A stretch of 39,816 bases of DNA, taken from Endozoicomonas sp. SESOKO1 (GTDB lineage: Bacteria > Pseudomonadota > Gammaproteobacteria > Pseudomonadales > Endozoicomonadaceae). The notes below the pieces were generated by a model. It saw nothing but the letters and a program-made list of their open reading frames with translations, ran no database searches and was not told where the DNA came from. Positions 16,366 through 26,725 of the stretch are shown here, one piece after another. The stretch spans positions 1-39,816 of the forward strand of contig NZ_JAHHPP010000253.1 in assembly GCF_024606265.1 (NCBI RefSeq), in the 5' to 3' direction. The stretch's first letter is position 1. Each line of letters starts with the position of its first letter. The translations under genes and the position numbers were made by a program.

Positions 16366-18945
16366 TTAAAGCGTACGCTGCACTTCAATTGTCTTGTAAA
16401 CCTCAATCTTGTCACCAGGCTTAACGTCGTTGTAGCTCTTAACGGCGATACCACACTCCATACCGTTACGAACTTCGTTGACATCGTCCTTGTAACGACG
16501 CAGAGACTCCAGCTCACCTTCGTAGATCACCACGTTATCACGCAGTACGCGGATACGGTCGTTGCGGTACACAGTACCTTCAATAACCATACAGCCAGCC
16601 ACCGCACCAAACTTCGGTGAACGGAATACTTCACGAACTTCGGCGGTACCCACGATCTGTTCACGGGTATCGGAGCCCAGCATACCGGTCAGCGCTTTCT
16701 TAACGTCATCAATGATGTCGTAGATAACACTGTAGTAACGCAGATCCAGCTCTTCGGACTCGACCACTTTACGGGCAGAAGCATCGGCACGAACGTTAAA
16801 GCCGACGATAACGGCGTTGGAAGCCAGGGCCAGGTTGGCGTCGGTTTCGGTAATACCACCAACACCGCCAGAGATTACCCTTACTTCGACCTCATCGTTG
16901 CCCTGCTCTTCCAGAGAAGCGGTCAGCGCCTCCAGGGAGCCTCGTACGTCCGCCTTGAGGACGATGTTGAGCGTCTTCTTATCTTCAGTACCCATTCTGG
17001 AGAACATATTCTCCAGTTTGGAAGCCTGTTGACGAGCCAGCTTGACTTCGCGGAACTTGCCTTGACGGAACAGGGCGATTTCACGGGCTTTACGCTCATC
17101 GCGAACCACCAGCATTTCGTCACCGGCATCCGGCGTACCATCCAGACCCAGAATCTCTACCGGGATAGAAGGACCCGCTTCTTTAATGGGCTGACCGTTC
17201 TCATCCAGCATGGCACGAACACGACCATACTGTTGTCCCACCAGGATATTATCACCCTGATTCAACTTACCGCCCTGAACCAGAACGGTAGCTACAGGAC
17301 CACGGCCTTTATCCAGACGGGACTCAACGACCACGCCGCGGGCAGGCCCTTCGTCCGGAGCAGTCAACTCAAGTACTTCGGCCTGAAGAATAACCGCTTC
17401 CAGCAGATCCTCAACACCTTCCCCGGTCAGAGCGGACACTGGCATAAACTGCGTATCACCACCCCACTCCTCAGGAATAACGTCCCGGGCTGCCAACTCG
17501 TTTTTCACCCGATCCGGATCCGCTTCCGGCTTATCCATCTTGTTCACGGCAACCACGATGGGTACACCAGCCGCTTTCGCGTGCTGCACCGCTTCTTCGG
17601 TTTGAGGCATGACACCGTCGTCCGCAGCAACCACCAGGATGACGATATCCGTCGCCTTGGCACCACGGGCACGCATGGCAGTAAACGCCGCGTGTCCGGG
17701 CGTATCCAGGAAGGACACCATGCCACGATCTGTTTCTACATGGTACGCACCAATGTGCTGGGTAATACCACCGGCTTCACCAGCCTGAACGCGACTTTTA
17801 CGGATGTAGTCCAGCAGCGAGGTCTTACCATGGTCAACGTGACCCATGACGGTAACTACCGGCGCACGGGGCCTGGCTTCGTAAGACACATCTTCCAGCT
17901 GATCATCCACCAGCGTATCTTCGATGGCATCCGCCTTGGTCAGCTTGTATTTGTGCCCCATTTCTTCAACCACGATACTGGCGGTATCCTGATCGATGAC
18001 CTGGTTGATGGTTACCATGGAGCCCATTTTGAACATGGCCTTGATAACGTCAGCCGCCTTGATGGCCATCTTGCTGGCCAGCTCTGCAACCGTAATGGTT
18101 TCCGGAATGGAAACTTCACGCACCACCGGCGCTGTTGGCTTGGTAAAGCCGTGAGCAGCCATGGACTCAGGCGCCATGGTCCGGGCAAACTTGCGGCTGC
18201 CGCCACGGCGATCATCACGTTCGTTGCGACCACCTTTACCACGGCGCGGCAGATCGTCATTATCATTACGACGATCTTTACCCTTGCTGCCACGCTTGTT
18301 GCGGGACTTGCGGTCATCTGTCGGCGGTGGTGCATCACCGAAAGAAGGTGCCGCTGACGGCGCCGGTGCTCCACTGGTACGCGGACCACGATCACCACCA
18401 GGACGTGGGCCACGGTCACCACCAGAACGCTCACCACCCGGACGAGGACCACGATCACCAGAACGTGGGGCACGATCATCACTTCGAGCACCGCGCTCAT
18501 CTTTCTGGCCACGATCATCCCTGCGTGGACCACGATCATCTTTACGCTGACCGCGATCATCCCGACGCTGACCACGCTCTTCCTGCTTATCAGAACGAGC
18601 AGCTGCCTGATCAGCTTTTGGAGCTTCTTCAGCGGCTTCGCGCTTGACGTAGGTACGTTTCTTACGCACTTCTACGTTAACAACTTTATTTTTGCCTGAA
18701 CTGCCACCAGACACTTTCATGCGGCTGACCGTCTTACGCTTCAGCGTAATTTTGGTCGGTTCAGAACCGGTACCGGCATCACCATGAGTTCGCTTCAGGT
18801 GGGCCAGCAGTTGCTGTTTTTCTGCATCGGACACAGACTCTTTGGCGCTGCTTTTAGTAAGACCAGCGTCTTTCATCTGCTGCAACAACCGCTCCACTGG
18901 AGCGCCGACCACTGCTGCGAGTTGCTCTACGGTTACATCTGCCAT
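16366..18945 (-). CDS. infB: translation initiation factor IF-2
   Basis: IF2 is the GTPase that delivers fMet-tRNA to the 30S subunit and promotes subunit joining. The 859-residue protein has the N-terminal IF2N fold ([21 protein letters not shown]). A highly charged Arg/Asp/Gly linker follows (about 118-252, with repeats such as [12 protein letters not shown]). A second IF2N segment (about 280-330) precedes the G domain (GHVDHGKT at 368-375, DTPGHAAF near 414, NKMD near 468) and domains II-IV. The RG-rich linker replaces the Ala/Glu/Arg-rich linker of E. coli IF2. It lies just after nusA in the conserved operon. Confidence 0.98.
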   Translation of the reverse strand: MADVTVEQLAAVVGAPVERLLQQMKDAGLTKSSAKESVSDAEKQQLLAHLKRTHGDAGTGSEPTKITLKRKTVSRMKVSGGSSGKNKVVNVEVRKKRTYVKREAAEEAPKADQAAARSDKQEERGQRRDDRGQRKDDRGPRRDDRGQKDERGARSDDRAPRSGDRGPRPGGERSGGDRGPRPGGDRGPRTSGAPAPSAAPSFGDAPPPTDDRKSRNKRGSKGKDRRNDNDDLPRRGKGGRNERDDRRGGSRKFARTMAPESMAAHGFTKPTAPVVREVSIPETITVAELASKMAIKAADVIKAMFKMGSMVTINQVIDQDTASIVVEEMGHKYKLTKADAIEDTLVDDQLEDVSYEARPRAPVVTVMGHVDHGKTSLLDYIRKSRVQAGEAGGITQHIGAYHVETDRGMVSFLDTPGHAAFTAMRARGAKATDIVILVVAADDGVMPQTEEAVQHAKAAGVPIVVAVNKMDKPEADPDRVKNELAARDVIPEEWGGDTQFMPVSALTGEGVEDLLEAVILQAEVLELTAPDEGPARGVVVESRLDKGRGPVATVLVQGGKLNQGDNILVGQQYGRVRAMLDENGQPIKEAGPSIPVEILGLDGTPDAGDEMLVVRDERKAREIALFRQGKFREVKLARQQASKLENMFSRMGTEDKKTLNIVLKADVRGSLEALTASLEEQGNDEVEVRVISGGVGGITETDANLALASNAVIVGFNVRADASARKVVESEELDLRYYSVIYDIIDDVKKALTGMLGSDTREQIVGTAEVREVFRSPKFGAVAGCMVIEGTVYRNDRIRVLRDNVVIYEGELESLRRYKDDVNEVRNGMECGIAVKSYNDVKPGDKIEVYKTIEVQRTL

Positions 18946-18971
18946 TCACACTTCTCCTCTCAGTGGCCCGC

Positions 18972-20465
18972 TCAGTTACCCGCTTCTTCAAACCACGGTT
19001 TCCGCGCCGTCATGATCAGCTCGCCAGCCCGATCTTCATCCATTCCTTCAATATCCAGAAGGTCATCGATCGACTGTTCAGCCAGGTCTTCCATCGTGAC
19101 GACACCGCGACTGGCCAGCTCATAGGCCAGTTGCTGCTCCATACCCTCCATATTCAGAAGGTCATCAGCAGGCTGGGTACCATCGAGTTTTTCTTCCTGG
19201 GCAATGGCCTGAGTCAATAACTGATCCTTGGCCCTTGAGCGCAACTGTTCAACGATATCTTCATCAAAGCCTTCAATAGCCAGCATCTCCTCCAGGGGAA
19301 CGTAGGCAATCTCTTCCATGGAGGTAAAACCTTCCGCCACCAGCAGTTCAGCCAGATCATCATCAACATCCAGCCTTTCCATAAAGGTCTGAACCACGCG
19401 ACCGGCTTCCTGCTGCTGTTTGGCGGCGGCATCCTCTTCTGTCATGACATTCAGGGTCCAGCCGGTCAGTTCACTGGCAAGGCGGACATTCTGGCCACCA
19501 CGCCCAATCGCCTGGGCCAGGTTATCTTCACTGACAGCAATATCCATCGTGCCTTTATCTTCATCGACAATGATCGAAGCCACTTCCGCTGGCTGCATGG
19601 CATTAATCACGTACTGAACCGGGTTGTCATCGTAAAGAACAATATCAACACGCTCATTACCCAGCTCACCGGAGACCGCCTGAACCCGGGCACCGCGCAT
19701 ACCGACACAGGCACCGACTGGATCAATCCGGCCATCATTGGTTTTCACGGCAATCTTGGCCCGTGAACCCGGATCCCTGGCCGCACCCTTGATTTCAATC
19801 ACCTCTTCTGAAATCTCAGGAACTTCAATACGGAACAGCTCAATCAGCATCGCCGGGGCCGTTCTTGAAAGCATCAACTGAGGGCCACGACCCTCTGTTG
19901 ACAATTCATGGAGCAGGGCCCGCACGTGAGCGCCCATTCTGAAGTTCTCGCGAGGCAGTATCTGATCTTTCTTTAATACCGCTTCAGCGTTATTGCCAAG
20001 ATCAACAATAATGCTGTCCCGTGTGGTCTTCTTGACGGTACCGGAAATCAGGGTACCCATCTTGTCACGGTACTGCTCAACCATCTGCAGGCGCTCAGCT
20101 TCACGTACCTTCTGAACAATCACCTGCTTGGCTGTCTGGGCAGCAATACGGCCAAAGCCTACCGATTCAACCGGTTCTTCCCAGATACCACCAATTTCAA
20201 GAGACTCATCCTGCTCCTTGCCTTCATCCAGGGTCAGATGCATGCCGGCAAATTCAAAATCTTCGTCAGCAACGACAGTCCAGCGACGGAATGTATCGTA
20301 TTCCCCATTAGCCCGGTTGATCGCCACCCGGATATCCACTTCGGTTTCGTACCGTTTTTTGGTCGCTGTCGCCAGAGCGGTTTCCAACGCCTCAAAGATT
20401 ACCTCGGGCGGTACTCCCTTCTCATTGGATACGGACTCTACGACCAACAGAATCTCTTTACTCAT
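18972..20465 (-). CDS. nusA: transcription termination/antitermination protein NusA
   Basis: NusA binds RNA polymerase and nascent RNA, modulating pausing, termination and antitermination. At 497 residues it has the N-terminal polymerase-binding domain, S1 (about 135-200, [16 protein letters not shown]), KH1 and KH2 ([31 protein letters not shown]), and two C-terminal acidic repeats (about 365-435 and 440-495, each with an [14 protein letters not shown] turn). The ATG follows a GAGG Shine-Dalgarno. It lies between rimP and infB. Confidence 0.98.
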   Translation of the reverse strand: MSKEILLVVESVSNEKGVPPEVIFEALETALATATKKRYETEVDIRVAINRANGEYDTFRRWTVVADEDFEFAGMHLTLDEGKEQDESLEIGGIWEEPVESVGFGRIAAQTAKQVIVQKVREAERLQMVEQYRDKMGTLISGTVKKTTRDSIIVDLGNNAEAVLKKDQILPRENFRMGAHVRALLHELSTEGRGPQLMLSRTAPAMLIELFRIEVPEISEEVIEIKGAARDPGSRAKIAVKTNDGRIDPVGACVGMRGARVQAVSGELGNERVDIVLYDDNPVQYVINAMQPAEVASIIVDEDKGTMDIAVSEDNLAQAIGRGGQNVRLASELTGWTLNVMTEEDAAAKQQQEAGRVVQTFMERLDVDDDLAELLVAEGFTSMEEIAYVPLEEMLAIEGFDEDIVEQLRSRAKDQLLTQAIAQEEKLDGTQPADDLLNMEGMEQQLAYELASRGVVTMEDLAEQSIDDLLDIEGMDEDRAGELIMTARKPWFEEAGN

Positions 20466-20556
20466 GCTCTGCCTCGCCTATGCTGAACCAGTCCATGCCT
20501 ATGCCAACACATCCCTGGCTGCTAAACCGGGATATCCGCCCGGCCTGAAGGATAAT

Positions 20557-21015
20557 TCAGTCGAACTGTGGTATCACCTGTGCCTTATCAATACTCTCGA
20601 TTGGCAACAGAAGCTCATGGCCATCGGCCTCTATAACGACATCCTGATCTTCAATTCCCTTGATGATGCCCCGATACTTTCTGCGCCCCTCAAAAGGCAC
20701 CCTCAGGCGTATACTGACCATATAGCCAGCCATCATCTCATACTGCTCAAGCCGGAACAGCGGCCTGTCCAATCCCGGAGAAGATACTTCCAGGGTATAT
20801 TCGTCCGCAATGGGGTCTTCAACGTCCATAACGGCACTCACCTGGCGACTGACCTGTTCACAATCATCCAGGGTGATGCCATTTTCTGCATCGATATAGA
20901 CCCGAAGCAGCGAATTCCGCCCACGGGAAACAAACTCAATACCCCAGAGACGGTAATCAAGCGACGCCACGATCGGCTCGATAAGTGCCTCCAGCTGCGA
21001 CTGCTTACCTGCCAC
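20557..21015 (-). CDS. rimP: ribosome maturation factor RimP
   Basis: RimP assists 30S maturation. The 152-residue protein has the family core: [44 protein letters not shown] and [12 protein letters not shown], with a C-terminal SH3-like part. The start is GTG at 21015, giving [16 protein letters not shown], with AGG 9 nt before it. It is the first protein gene after the fMet tRNA in the metY-rimP-nusA-infB order. The 90-nt gap to nusA holds only a small CCGGG/CCCGG hairpin (20527-20543). Confidence 0.96.
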   Translation of the reverse strand: MAGKQSQLEALIEPIVASLDYRLWGIEFVSRGRNSLLRVYIDAENGITLDDCEQVSRQVSAVMDVEDPIADEYTLEVSSPGLDRPLFRLEQYEMMAGYMVSIRLRVPFEGRRKYRGIIKGIEDQDVVIEADGHELLLPIESIDKAQVIPQFD

Positions 21016-21037
21016 GACTGAATACCTGCCAAAAAAA

Positions 21038-21060
21038 CAAAAAAAGGGCTATAAAGCCCC
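21038..21060 (-). terminator. hairpin terminator upstream of rimP
   Basis: On the minus strand GGGCT and AGCCC flank a TTAT loop and are followed by about eight T residues and more T after one G. It lies between the fMet tRNA and the rimP start, so it probably attenuates readthrough from the tRNA promoter. Confidence 0.65.
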
Positions 21061-21115
21061 ATATATTCGCACAATGGCCAGAACAGCCATCACACATCAA
21101 TTACTCGCTACCTAA

Positions 21116-21140
21116 CAAAAAACCCCACAAAGGGGGTTTT
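21116..21140 (-). terminator. terminator of tRNA-fMet
   Basis: On the minus strand AAAACCCC and GGGGTTTTTT form an 8-bp stem with a short loop and a T-tract. It starts 9 nt beyond the CCA end of the tRNA. Confidence 0.8.
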
Positions 21141-21148
21141 CCAGGATT

Positions 21149-21225
<77 letters not shown>

Positions 21226-21239
21226 TCAAAGTGTTCATC

Positions 21240-21268
21240 AGTATACTTCGGCAAGAGCCAGCTGACAA
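21240..21268 (-). promoter_or_regulatory. sigma-70 promoter of tRNA-fMet
   Basis: On the minus strand TTGTCA (21263-21268) and TATACT (21240-21245) are separated by exactly 17 nt, and the -10 ends 14 nt before the tRNA 5' end. This near-consensus promoter probably drives tRNA-fMet and part of the rimP-nusA-infB transcription. Confidence 0.8.
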
Positions 21269-21447
21269 CCTCTCCCCAATATCAAATATACTGATCCAAA
21301 AGCAAAGAATCAGCTCTGAATTCAAACCACTGTACTTTGCAAAAGCTGCCTGCAAAACAGTAATGTTAAAACTCTATTCCATAAAAAACGGTTCTATTAT
21401 CTACCTTTTCCTGGAACTGTCAACTCGACCGAAGCACTCCCGAACAC

Positions 21448-22557
21448 CTACCGCTTCATCAGTACACACAAAACCAACAGGGCCATTGCCATCATCCCCA
21501 GGGCAATGACTAATCCGGACAAAAGTTCCAAAGCCGATAGGCTGGCTATAGAGACAAAGCCACGAATACCGGTAATTCCCTCCAGAAAAGTAATAAGAAG
21601 AAAAAATATTAACAAAGCGGTTAACAGTTTAATGTTCCAGAGTCCAAACCGAAACTTTCTACCCATAACAAAAACGGAATTTATGTCTTTGCCAAAAGAG
21701 TATGCGCCATTAAAAAAGCAGGGGCACTTCCCCGGGCTCCGGCAATGTCTTTCTGCCCCTTCTGAACAGCATCGGCAAGAGCATCCCACAGGGCAGTCCA
21801 TTACCCGGTTCTGGTTGTATTCACCATATAAGATCATTGCATGATCACCACAAGAAGGCCGCTGCAGCGGATCGTATTGGGAAGGCATCCCCTGCCGGGC
21901 AGGGTGGTTTGTGTTTTTCCGATAGTCGGCATAATAGTCAAGACACAATTGAAAAAATACCAGATCACTATCCGGAAAAATGGCTTTACCACCAATAATC
22001 ATACCGTGACCGACTTGCCGGGCATTCTCTTTCCTGGCTATTTTTTTTACCGGGCTTTTCTCTCTTTTTTTGGCTTTCAGCGGTCGCCATCGTCTGGAAA
22101 CTGGCAGAAATCCTTTTGTGATCCTGCCATTGTGCATAAAAACAAACAGATCACCTGCCACCCGGGGTTGAGGGCAATGGCTGCTGAATGATGGTCGATG
22201 AGCTGAGCAACTGTTCGGCCAGCAGCGCCGGTGAAGCTTAAGAGGACGGAATAAAAAAGGATGAAACAGATAAGGGCGAATAAAACTCTGCAGAGGATAT
22301 ATACGACGAGACCTTAATGATCGGTTAACAATATCATTCCGCCCGGATAAATCTTTATTGTTATCCTGCTCATCCTGCCCGACAGGAACCGTCAAAGACC
22401 GGCCGCGCCGTTCATAACCGGCAATTTCAAACCCGGCAAAGCCACCCCGCCTGCCAATAACCGGGAACCCGGATGAGCGGCTATGCCCTGAGCGGTCAAT
22501 CCCGTCAACCGCATATAACCCGGACAGGGTTTCAGAGTTACCAGTAATACCGATCAT
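21448..22557 (-). CDS. hypothetical Cys-rich protein with two C-terminal membrane segments
   Basis: I do not recognise this 369-residue protein. The first ~130 residues are Arg/Ser/Gly-rich and low in order. The middle is basic (RWRPLKAKKREKSPVKK near 158-175). A cysteine cluster near 265-285 (CPVGCSCRCC...CRSPGKCPCF) could bind metal. Two hydrophobic helices lie at about 311-331 and 346-366, just before the C-terminus. No signal peptide and no clear Shine-Dalgarno are seen, so the start is uncertain and a later start, such as the Met in FVFMHNGR, is possible. It is divergent from the helicase gene, with the starts about 118 nt apart. Confidence 0.5.
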   Translation of the reverse strand: MIGITGNSETLSGLYAVDGIDRSGHSRSSGFPVIGRRGGFAGFEIAGYERRGRSLTVPVGQDEQDNNKDLSGRNDIVNRSLRSRRIYPLQSFIRPYLFHPFLFRPLKLHRRCWPNSCSAHRPSFSSHCPQPRVAGDLFVFMHNGRITKGFLPVSRRWRPLKAKKREKSPVKKIARKENARQVGHGMIIGGKAIFPDSDLVFFQLCLDYYADYRKNTNHPARQGMPSQYDPLQRPSCGDHAMILYGEYNQNRVMDCPVGCSCRCCSEGAERHCRSPGKCPCFFNGAYSFGKDINSVFVMGRKFRFGLWNIKLLTALLIFFLLITFLEGITGIRGFVSIASLSALELLSGLVIALGMMAMALLVLCVLMKR

Positions 22558-22578
22558 TTAGATGCCATCTGTGAACAA

Positions 22579-22607
22579 TTGCCGGTCAACGGCCATCAAT
22601 TAATAAT
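22579..22607 (+). promoter_or_regulatory. candidate promoter of the helicase gene
   Basis: TTGCCG (22579-22584) and AATAAT (22602-22607) have a 17-nt spacer, about 68 nt before the ATG at 22675. It lies in the divergent gap between the 369-residue gene and the helicase gene. A moderate match. Confidence 0.4.
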
Positions 22608-22674
22608 ACGGATATTTATTCATCAGAGCGTCCGGAGTTCGCAAAAGAACATAAGGTTTTCTACCCTGTTGCCC

Positions 22675-22800
22675 ATGAATATACTTTTATACAACGATCT
22701 CAACGCAGACCAGATACCCGGCTTTGCCAAAGTTCGCAAAGCCCTTGAGCGCAATAACTTCCAGCAGGCGGATGTGCGCAAGATCGGGGATAACCTCTAA
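22675..22800 (+). pseudogene. N-terminal RelE/ParE-like fragment cut off by in-frame TAA
   Basis: An ATG at 22675 begins MNILLYNDLNADQIPG and runs 41 codons to TAA at 22798-22800. The same frame then continues without another stop into the helicase. The residues just after the stop (RARLNRNDRLLFSL, then CLILEYIRNHAYEKSRFL) complete a RelE-like toxin fold pattern, including the usual arginine-rich strand and LIF-type strand. A single substitution (for example TAC to TAA after GDNL) explains the break. Possibilities are a recent nonsense mutation, a sequencing error or programmed readthrough. No strong Shine-Dalgarno precedes the ATG. Confidence 0.6.
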
Positions 22801-22956
22801 CGCGCACGACTGAACCGCAACGACCGGCTGTTATTCTCCCTGCACCGTTACAATGGCAAGCCCTATTGCCTGATTCTGGAGTATATCCGCAATCACGCCT
22901 ATGAAAAGTCCCGTTTCCTGGAGCGGGGGGTAACCATTGATGAGAAAAAAATTCCG

Positions 22957-25587
22957 GTGATTAATACTCCGGAAACAGAGTCCCCGGCAGAACTGACTTA
23001 CCTCAATACCGACCACGACCGATTCAACCTGCTGGACAAGATTATCTCCTTCGACGGTGAACAGCAGTCTGTCTACCACTTACCGCCGCCGCTGGTGATT
23101 ATCGGCAGCGCTGGCAGCGGCAAAACCGCCCTGACCCTGGAGAAAATGAAGCAGGCAACGGGCGATGTGCTCTATGTCAGCCACTCCCCGTTTCTGGTAC
23201 AAAGTGCCCGAAATCTTTACTACGCCCACCACTACGACAATGAAGAACAGAATGTGGAATTCCTCTCCTTCCGGGAGTTTCTGGAGAGCATTCGGGTACC
23301 CGCCGGACGGGAAGTGACGCTGAAAGACTTCGAAGGCTGGTTCCAGCGCCATAAGGGCAACAGCAAACAGAAAGACCCTCATAAACTCTTTGAGGAGTTC
23401 CGGGGCGTGCTGAGTGGCCCTTCCAACGAGTCACCCTGGCTCTCCCGTGATGAGTACCTGAAGCTGGGGGTTAAGCAATCCATCTTCAGTGATGAAGAGC
23501 GTCCGGGCGTTTACGACCTGTTCGATAAATACCGGCAGTTCCTGGAAAAGGAGCAGTTATACGACACTAACATTATCAGCCACCGCTACCTGGCCAGCGC
23601 CGAACCCCAATACGACTTTATCGTGGTGGATGAGGTACAGGACATTACCAACATTCAGCTCTACCTGATACTGAAGACCCTTCGGCATCCGGGCCACTTT
23701 ATTCTCTGTGGTGACTCCAACCAGATTGTCCACCCGAACTTTTTCTCCTGGTCCAAGGTCAAGACCCTGTTTTTCGAGCAGCAGGGCCTGACCGGTGAGG
23801 GCGAAATTATCCGGATACTCCAGTCCAATTACCGCAATGCACCGGTGATCACCCATATTGCCAACCGGATTCTGAAACTGAAGCACGCACGCTTTGGCTC
23901 CATCGATAAAGAGAGCAACTACCTGGTCAACAGCATTGGCGAACACCGGGGGCAACTGCAATTACTGGCAGACAGCCAGAAAGTGAAACAGGACCTGGAC
24001 AACAAAACCGCCCGCTCCACCCGCTTTGCCGTGCTGGTGATGCACCCGGACCAGAAAGCTGCCGCCCGCCAGTGGTTCAATACGCCGCTGGTCTTCTCCA
24101 TTCAGGAGGCCAAGGGTCTGGAATACGACAATATCATTCTTTACAACTTTATCAGCGATGAAGAAAAGAGCTTCCGGGATATTGCCGCGGGTGTCGACCC
24201 CGCCGCGCTGGAAAAAGAGACACTGGAATACGCCAGGGCGAAAAACAAACAGGACAAATCCCTGGAGGTCTACAAGTTCTATATCAACGCTCTCTATGTA
24301 GCCATTACCCGGGCGGTAAGCAACCTCTACATTATCGAAGCCAACCAGAAACATCCGTTAATGCGGCTACTGGATCTGGAAAGATTTACCGGTGACCTGC
24401 AGATGGATAAGCAGGACTCCAGCCTGGATGAGTTGCAAAAAGAGGCCCGCAAGCTGGAATTGCAGGGCAAGCAGGAACAGGCCGATGAGATCCGCAGCCG
24501 GATACTGCAGCAAAAGCCAGTACCCTGGCCGGTACTTGATCGCACGGCCTTCACGCAACTTCAGCAAGAAGCCATAAGTGGCAATAACAAGAAAAAACAG
24601 CTGCTGGCTTTGGAATACGCCCTGATCCACTGGCATCAACCCATGCTTAATCAGTTGATCAGCAGCGACTTTAAACCCGCCACTCAGACGGAAGAAAAAG
24701 CGGTCAAACAGCTGCATCAAAAGCACTACATGACCTACGACCTCAATAACCCCGGCAGTGTATTGCGCGATACGGAGAAATACGGCATCGACCACCGCAC
24801 TATCTTCAACCTGACTCCGTTGATGGTTGCTGCCCGGCTTGGCAATGCTGGCCTGGTCAGAGACCTGATGGAGCGCGGTGCCAACCCGGATCTGTCCGGC
24901 AGCCATGGTCTCAACGCCCTGCAGATAGCCCTGGAACAGGCGCTGATGGATGAGCGCTATGCCCGCCATAAACTGGCTCCGGTCTACAGCAGTCTGGAAC
25001 CGGACAGCCTGCCCATTCAGGCCCAGGGCCGGCTGATCAAGCTGGACAAGCGCCTGATGGGGCTGTTTGTACTGAACCTGATGTTTGCCATGTTTTATCG
25101 CAAACTGGGCGAACTGGCTGGCAGAGGTGACGGTTTCTCAGCCAAAGCCATTACCGAATGGGTGCAAACCCTGCCTGATGAGGTCTTGCCACAACGGCGG
25201 AAGAAGCAGAGTTACATCAGCAGTATTCTCTCCGGCAATGAGGTAGACCGTGATGCGCCCTACAACCGCAAGTTGTTCAAGCGCATCCGTCGTGGGCATT
25301 ACATCATCAACCCCGGTATAAAACTGCGCCGGGGCGAGGAATGGGTCGCCGTGCATGAACTGTTAAGGCCGGAAGACCTGGGCTTCAAACCGAGCTGGAT
25401 GAACCTGAAAGAGGATCAGCTGATCTTTAAGCACCGGTATGAACATTTCGACCAGAACCGCTGGAAAAATCTCACGGCCTATTGTGAGTACATTCGAAAA
25501 CTTCAGGAGCAGGTAGATAAAGAACTTGAAGAACGCCGAGTGAAGTCCCGGCTGGACATCCAAAATGAGGAACTTACCAGCGGATAG
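22957..25587 (+). CDS. UvrD-like SF1 helicase with ankyrin-repeat C-terminus (N-terminus interrupted)
   Basis: Counting from the first available start (GTG, 876 residues), all main SF1A helicase motifs are present: Walker A GSAGSGKT (50-57), VDEVQD (224-229), GDSNQ (252-256), QSNYRN (289-294), EAKGLEYDN (384-392) and YVAITRA (447-453). The ATPase core therefore looks functional. A charged helical segment follows (490-520). One clear ankyrin unit lies near 619-662 (TPLMVAARLGNAGLVRDLMERGANP), then a tail with no recognised domain. In the unbroken frame from 22675 the protein would be about 970 residues with a RelE-like N-terminal domain. No good Shine-Dalgarno precedes the GTG, so this ORF may be only the distal part of a broken gene. 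Such fusions could act in nucleic-acid surveillance or defence; that is inference. Confidence 0.85.
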   Translation: MINTPETESPAELTYLNTDHDRFNLLDKIISFDGEQQSVYHLPPPLVIIGSAGSGKTALTLEKMKQATGDVLYVSHSPFLVQSARNLYYAHHYDNEEQNVEFLSFREFLESIRVPAGREVTLKDFEGWFQRHKGNSKQKDPHKLFEEFRGVLSGPSNESPWLSRDEYLKLGVKQSIFSDEERPGVYDLFDKYRQFLEKEQLYDTNIISHRYLASAEPQYDFIVVDEVQDITNIQLYLILKTLRHPGHFILCGDSNQIVHPNFFSWSKVKTLFFEQQGLTGEGEIIRILQSNYRNAPVITHIANRILKLKHARFGSIDKESNYLVNSIGEHRGQLQLLADSQKVKQDLDNKTARSTRFAVLVMHPDQKAAARQWFNTPLVFSIQEAKGLEYDNIILYNFISDEEKSFRDIAAGVDPAALEKETLEYARAKNKQDKSLEVYKFYINALYVAITRAVSNLYIIEANQKHPLMRLLDLERFTGDLQMDKQDSSLDELQKEARKLELQGKQEQADEIRSRILQQKPVPWPVLDRTAFTQLQQEAISGNNKKKQLLALEYALIHWHQPMLNQLISSDFKPATQTEEKAVKQLHQKHYMTYDLNNPGSVLRDTEKYGIDHRTIFNLTPLMVAARLGNAGLVRDLMERGANPDLSGSHGLNALQIALEQALMDERYARHKLAPVYSSLEPDSLPIQAQGRLIKLDKRLMGLFVLNLMFAMFYRKLGELAGRGDGFSAKAITEWVQTLPDEVLPQRRKKQSYISSILSGNEVDRDAPYNRKLFKRIRRGHYIINPGIKLRRGEEWVAVHELLRPEDLGFKPSWMNLKEDQLIFKHRYEHFDQNRWKNLTAYCEYIRKLQEQVDKELEERRVKSRLDIQNEELTSG

Positions 25588-25678
25588 GCTGTAGCAACGC
25601 CACACTCGGCTACCCGCAACTATCGGCTACCCGCAACGTCGGGATTACTTTTGCAGGAAGCATTCTCAATCCAAGCCA

Positions 25679-26725
25679 TCAGCCGCAGCACTTCTTATAC
25701 TTACGCCCGCTACCACAGGGGCAGGGATCATTTCTTCCTACCTTAGGGTGTTGTCTGACCAGCGGCTGTGCAGGTTTCCCGGGAGAGGCGGAGTGAAAGG
25801 GCCGTTGCCGACCCGGCAGCTGTGTCGACCTGCGTGTTTGTGGATTGGTTTTTCTGGCTGGCCAGGGCCTCGACACACGCTGAACATCCTCCGGCTCAGC
25901 GTTACTCCCCACAGGCGCACGCTCAGCGGGCTTCTCCGCCGGCCGACTGCTGTTAAAGCTTGCCCAGCCTTCAAACTCAGCCACACAGTCATCAATCAGG
26001 GCAAAGCTTTCATAGGAAGGGAACCGCAGGTCACCGGGATGCTCCTGTAACATTGCCGTCAACCGCTCCCTGCCCATAAATGAATCGGTCAGTAATCCCC
26101 GGTCAAACACCTCCAGAACGGAAGCTTCCAGCCCGGCAGTTCCGGCGATAATGCAGTTAGAGACCAGCCCATCCCAAACGGGGTTGTGCTGCGGCTCAAG
26201 CCTCCCATTAAATAACTCTTCAAAGTAGCTGACCAGCGTCTTACGAGTCAAAAACCCATGGAAAACCAGAATCGTCAGGCAGGTCAGGCAGGAAGAGCGA
26301 ACGTGAGGATGGACCGCGGTATTTTCAATCACCTGCTTCAGCGGTGACACGTCACATCCGTCACCGGTACCACTTTCACTGTTTGCGGCACCGGCCATCG
26401 CTGAAGCCAGTATTCGTGCCAGGCTTTCACTGACCACATAACCGAGCAGTCGGTTAACCGTCCGGGGGCTGGCAGACACGATCCGGAGCATTACCGGCAA
26501 TGCCTTTGATTCACGAAACTGGGCCAGCAGGTAAAAGGCAAAAAAAACCAGATCCGCTCGCTGGCCTTCGGGCATCTCACCCCCCTGCCCGGCAACGCTT
26601 TCCAGATACTCAAGCAGGCGCGGAATCAATTCTGCCCGCTGCTCACTGGCCGCCAGCAGTGCTTCTCTGGGTAGCTCACCCATTACATGGTTTGATAACC
26701 GGTTGATAACATCGTCAATGGTCAC
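25679..26725 (-). CDS. DUF1186-like protein with C-terminal SEC-C zinc motif
   Basis: The last 21 residues ([19 protein letters not shown] core) are a SEC-C motif, a zinc-binding tail also found on SecA and on many proteins of unknown role. The N-terminal ~240 residues form a helical domain ([36 protein letters not shown]) resembling the DUF1186 family. The linker (about 265-325) is Arg/Pro-rich and disordered. Start is GTG at 26725, with AGGA 9 nt before it. It is convergent with the helicase gene (91 nt between stops). Function is unknown; the motif suggests protein or nucleic-acid contact via zinc. Confidence 0.85.
   Translation of the reverse strand: MTIDDVINRLSNHVMGELPREALLAASEQRAELIPRLLEYLESVAGQGGEMPEGQRADLVFFAFYLLAQFRESKALPVMLRIVSASPRTVNRLLGYVVSESLARILASAMAGAANSESGTGDGCDVSPLKQVIENTAVHPHVRSSCLTCLTILVFHGFLTRKTLVSYFEELFNGRLEPQHNPVWDGLVSNCIIAGTAGLEASVLEVFDRGLLTDSFMGRERLTAMLQEHPGDLRFPSYESFALIDDCVAEFEGWASFNSSRPAEKPAERAPVGSNAEPEDVQRVSRPWPARKTNPQTRRSTQLPGRQRPFHSASPGKPAQPLVRQHPKVGRNDPCPCGSGRKYKKCCG

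Noticed and set aside
17029-18357. 442-codon open frame antisense to infB
   Set aside because: It is the mirror of the IF2 linker and G domain; the His/Arg/Thr-rich product has no family features, and the IF2 frame is certain.
20128-21021. 297-codon open frame antisense to nusA and rimP
   Set aside because: It crosses two well-supported genes on the other strand and has no recognisable domain.
21506-22191. Plus-strand frames opposite the 369-residue gene
   Set aside because: They are short and lack a ribosome binding site or domain pattern; the minus frame is longer and has coherent membrane helices, though it too is uncertain.
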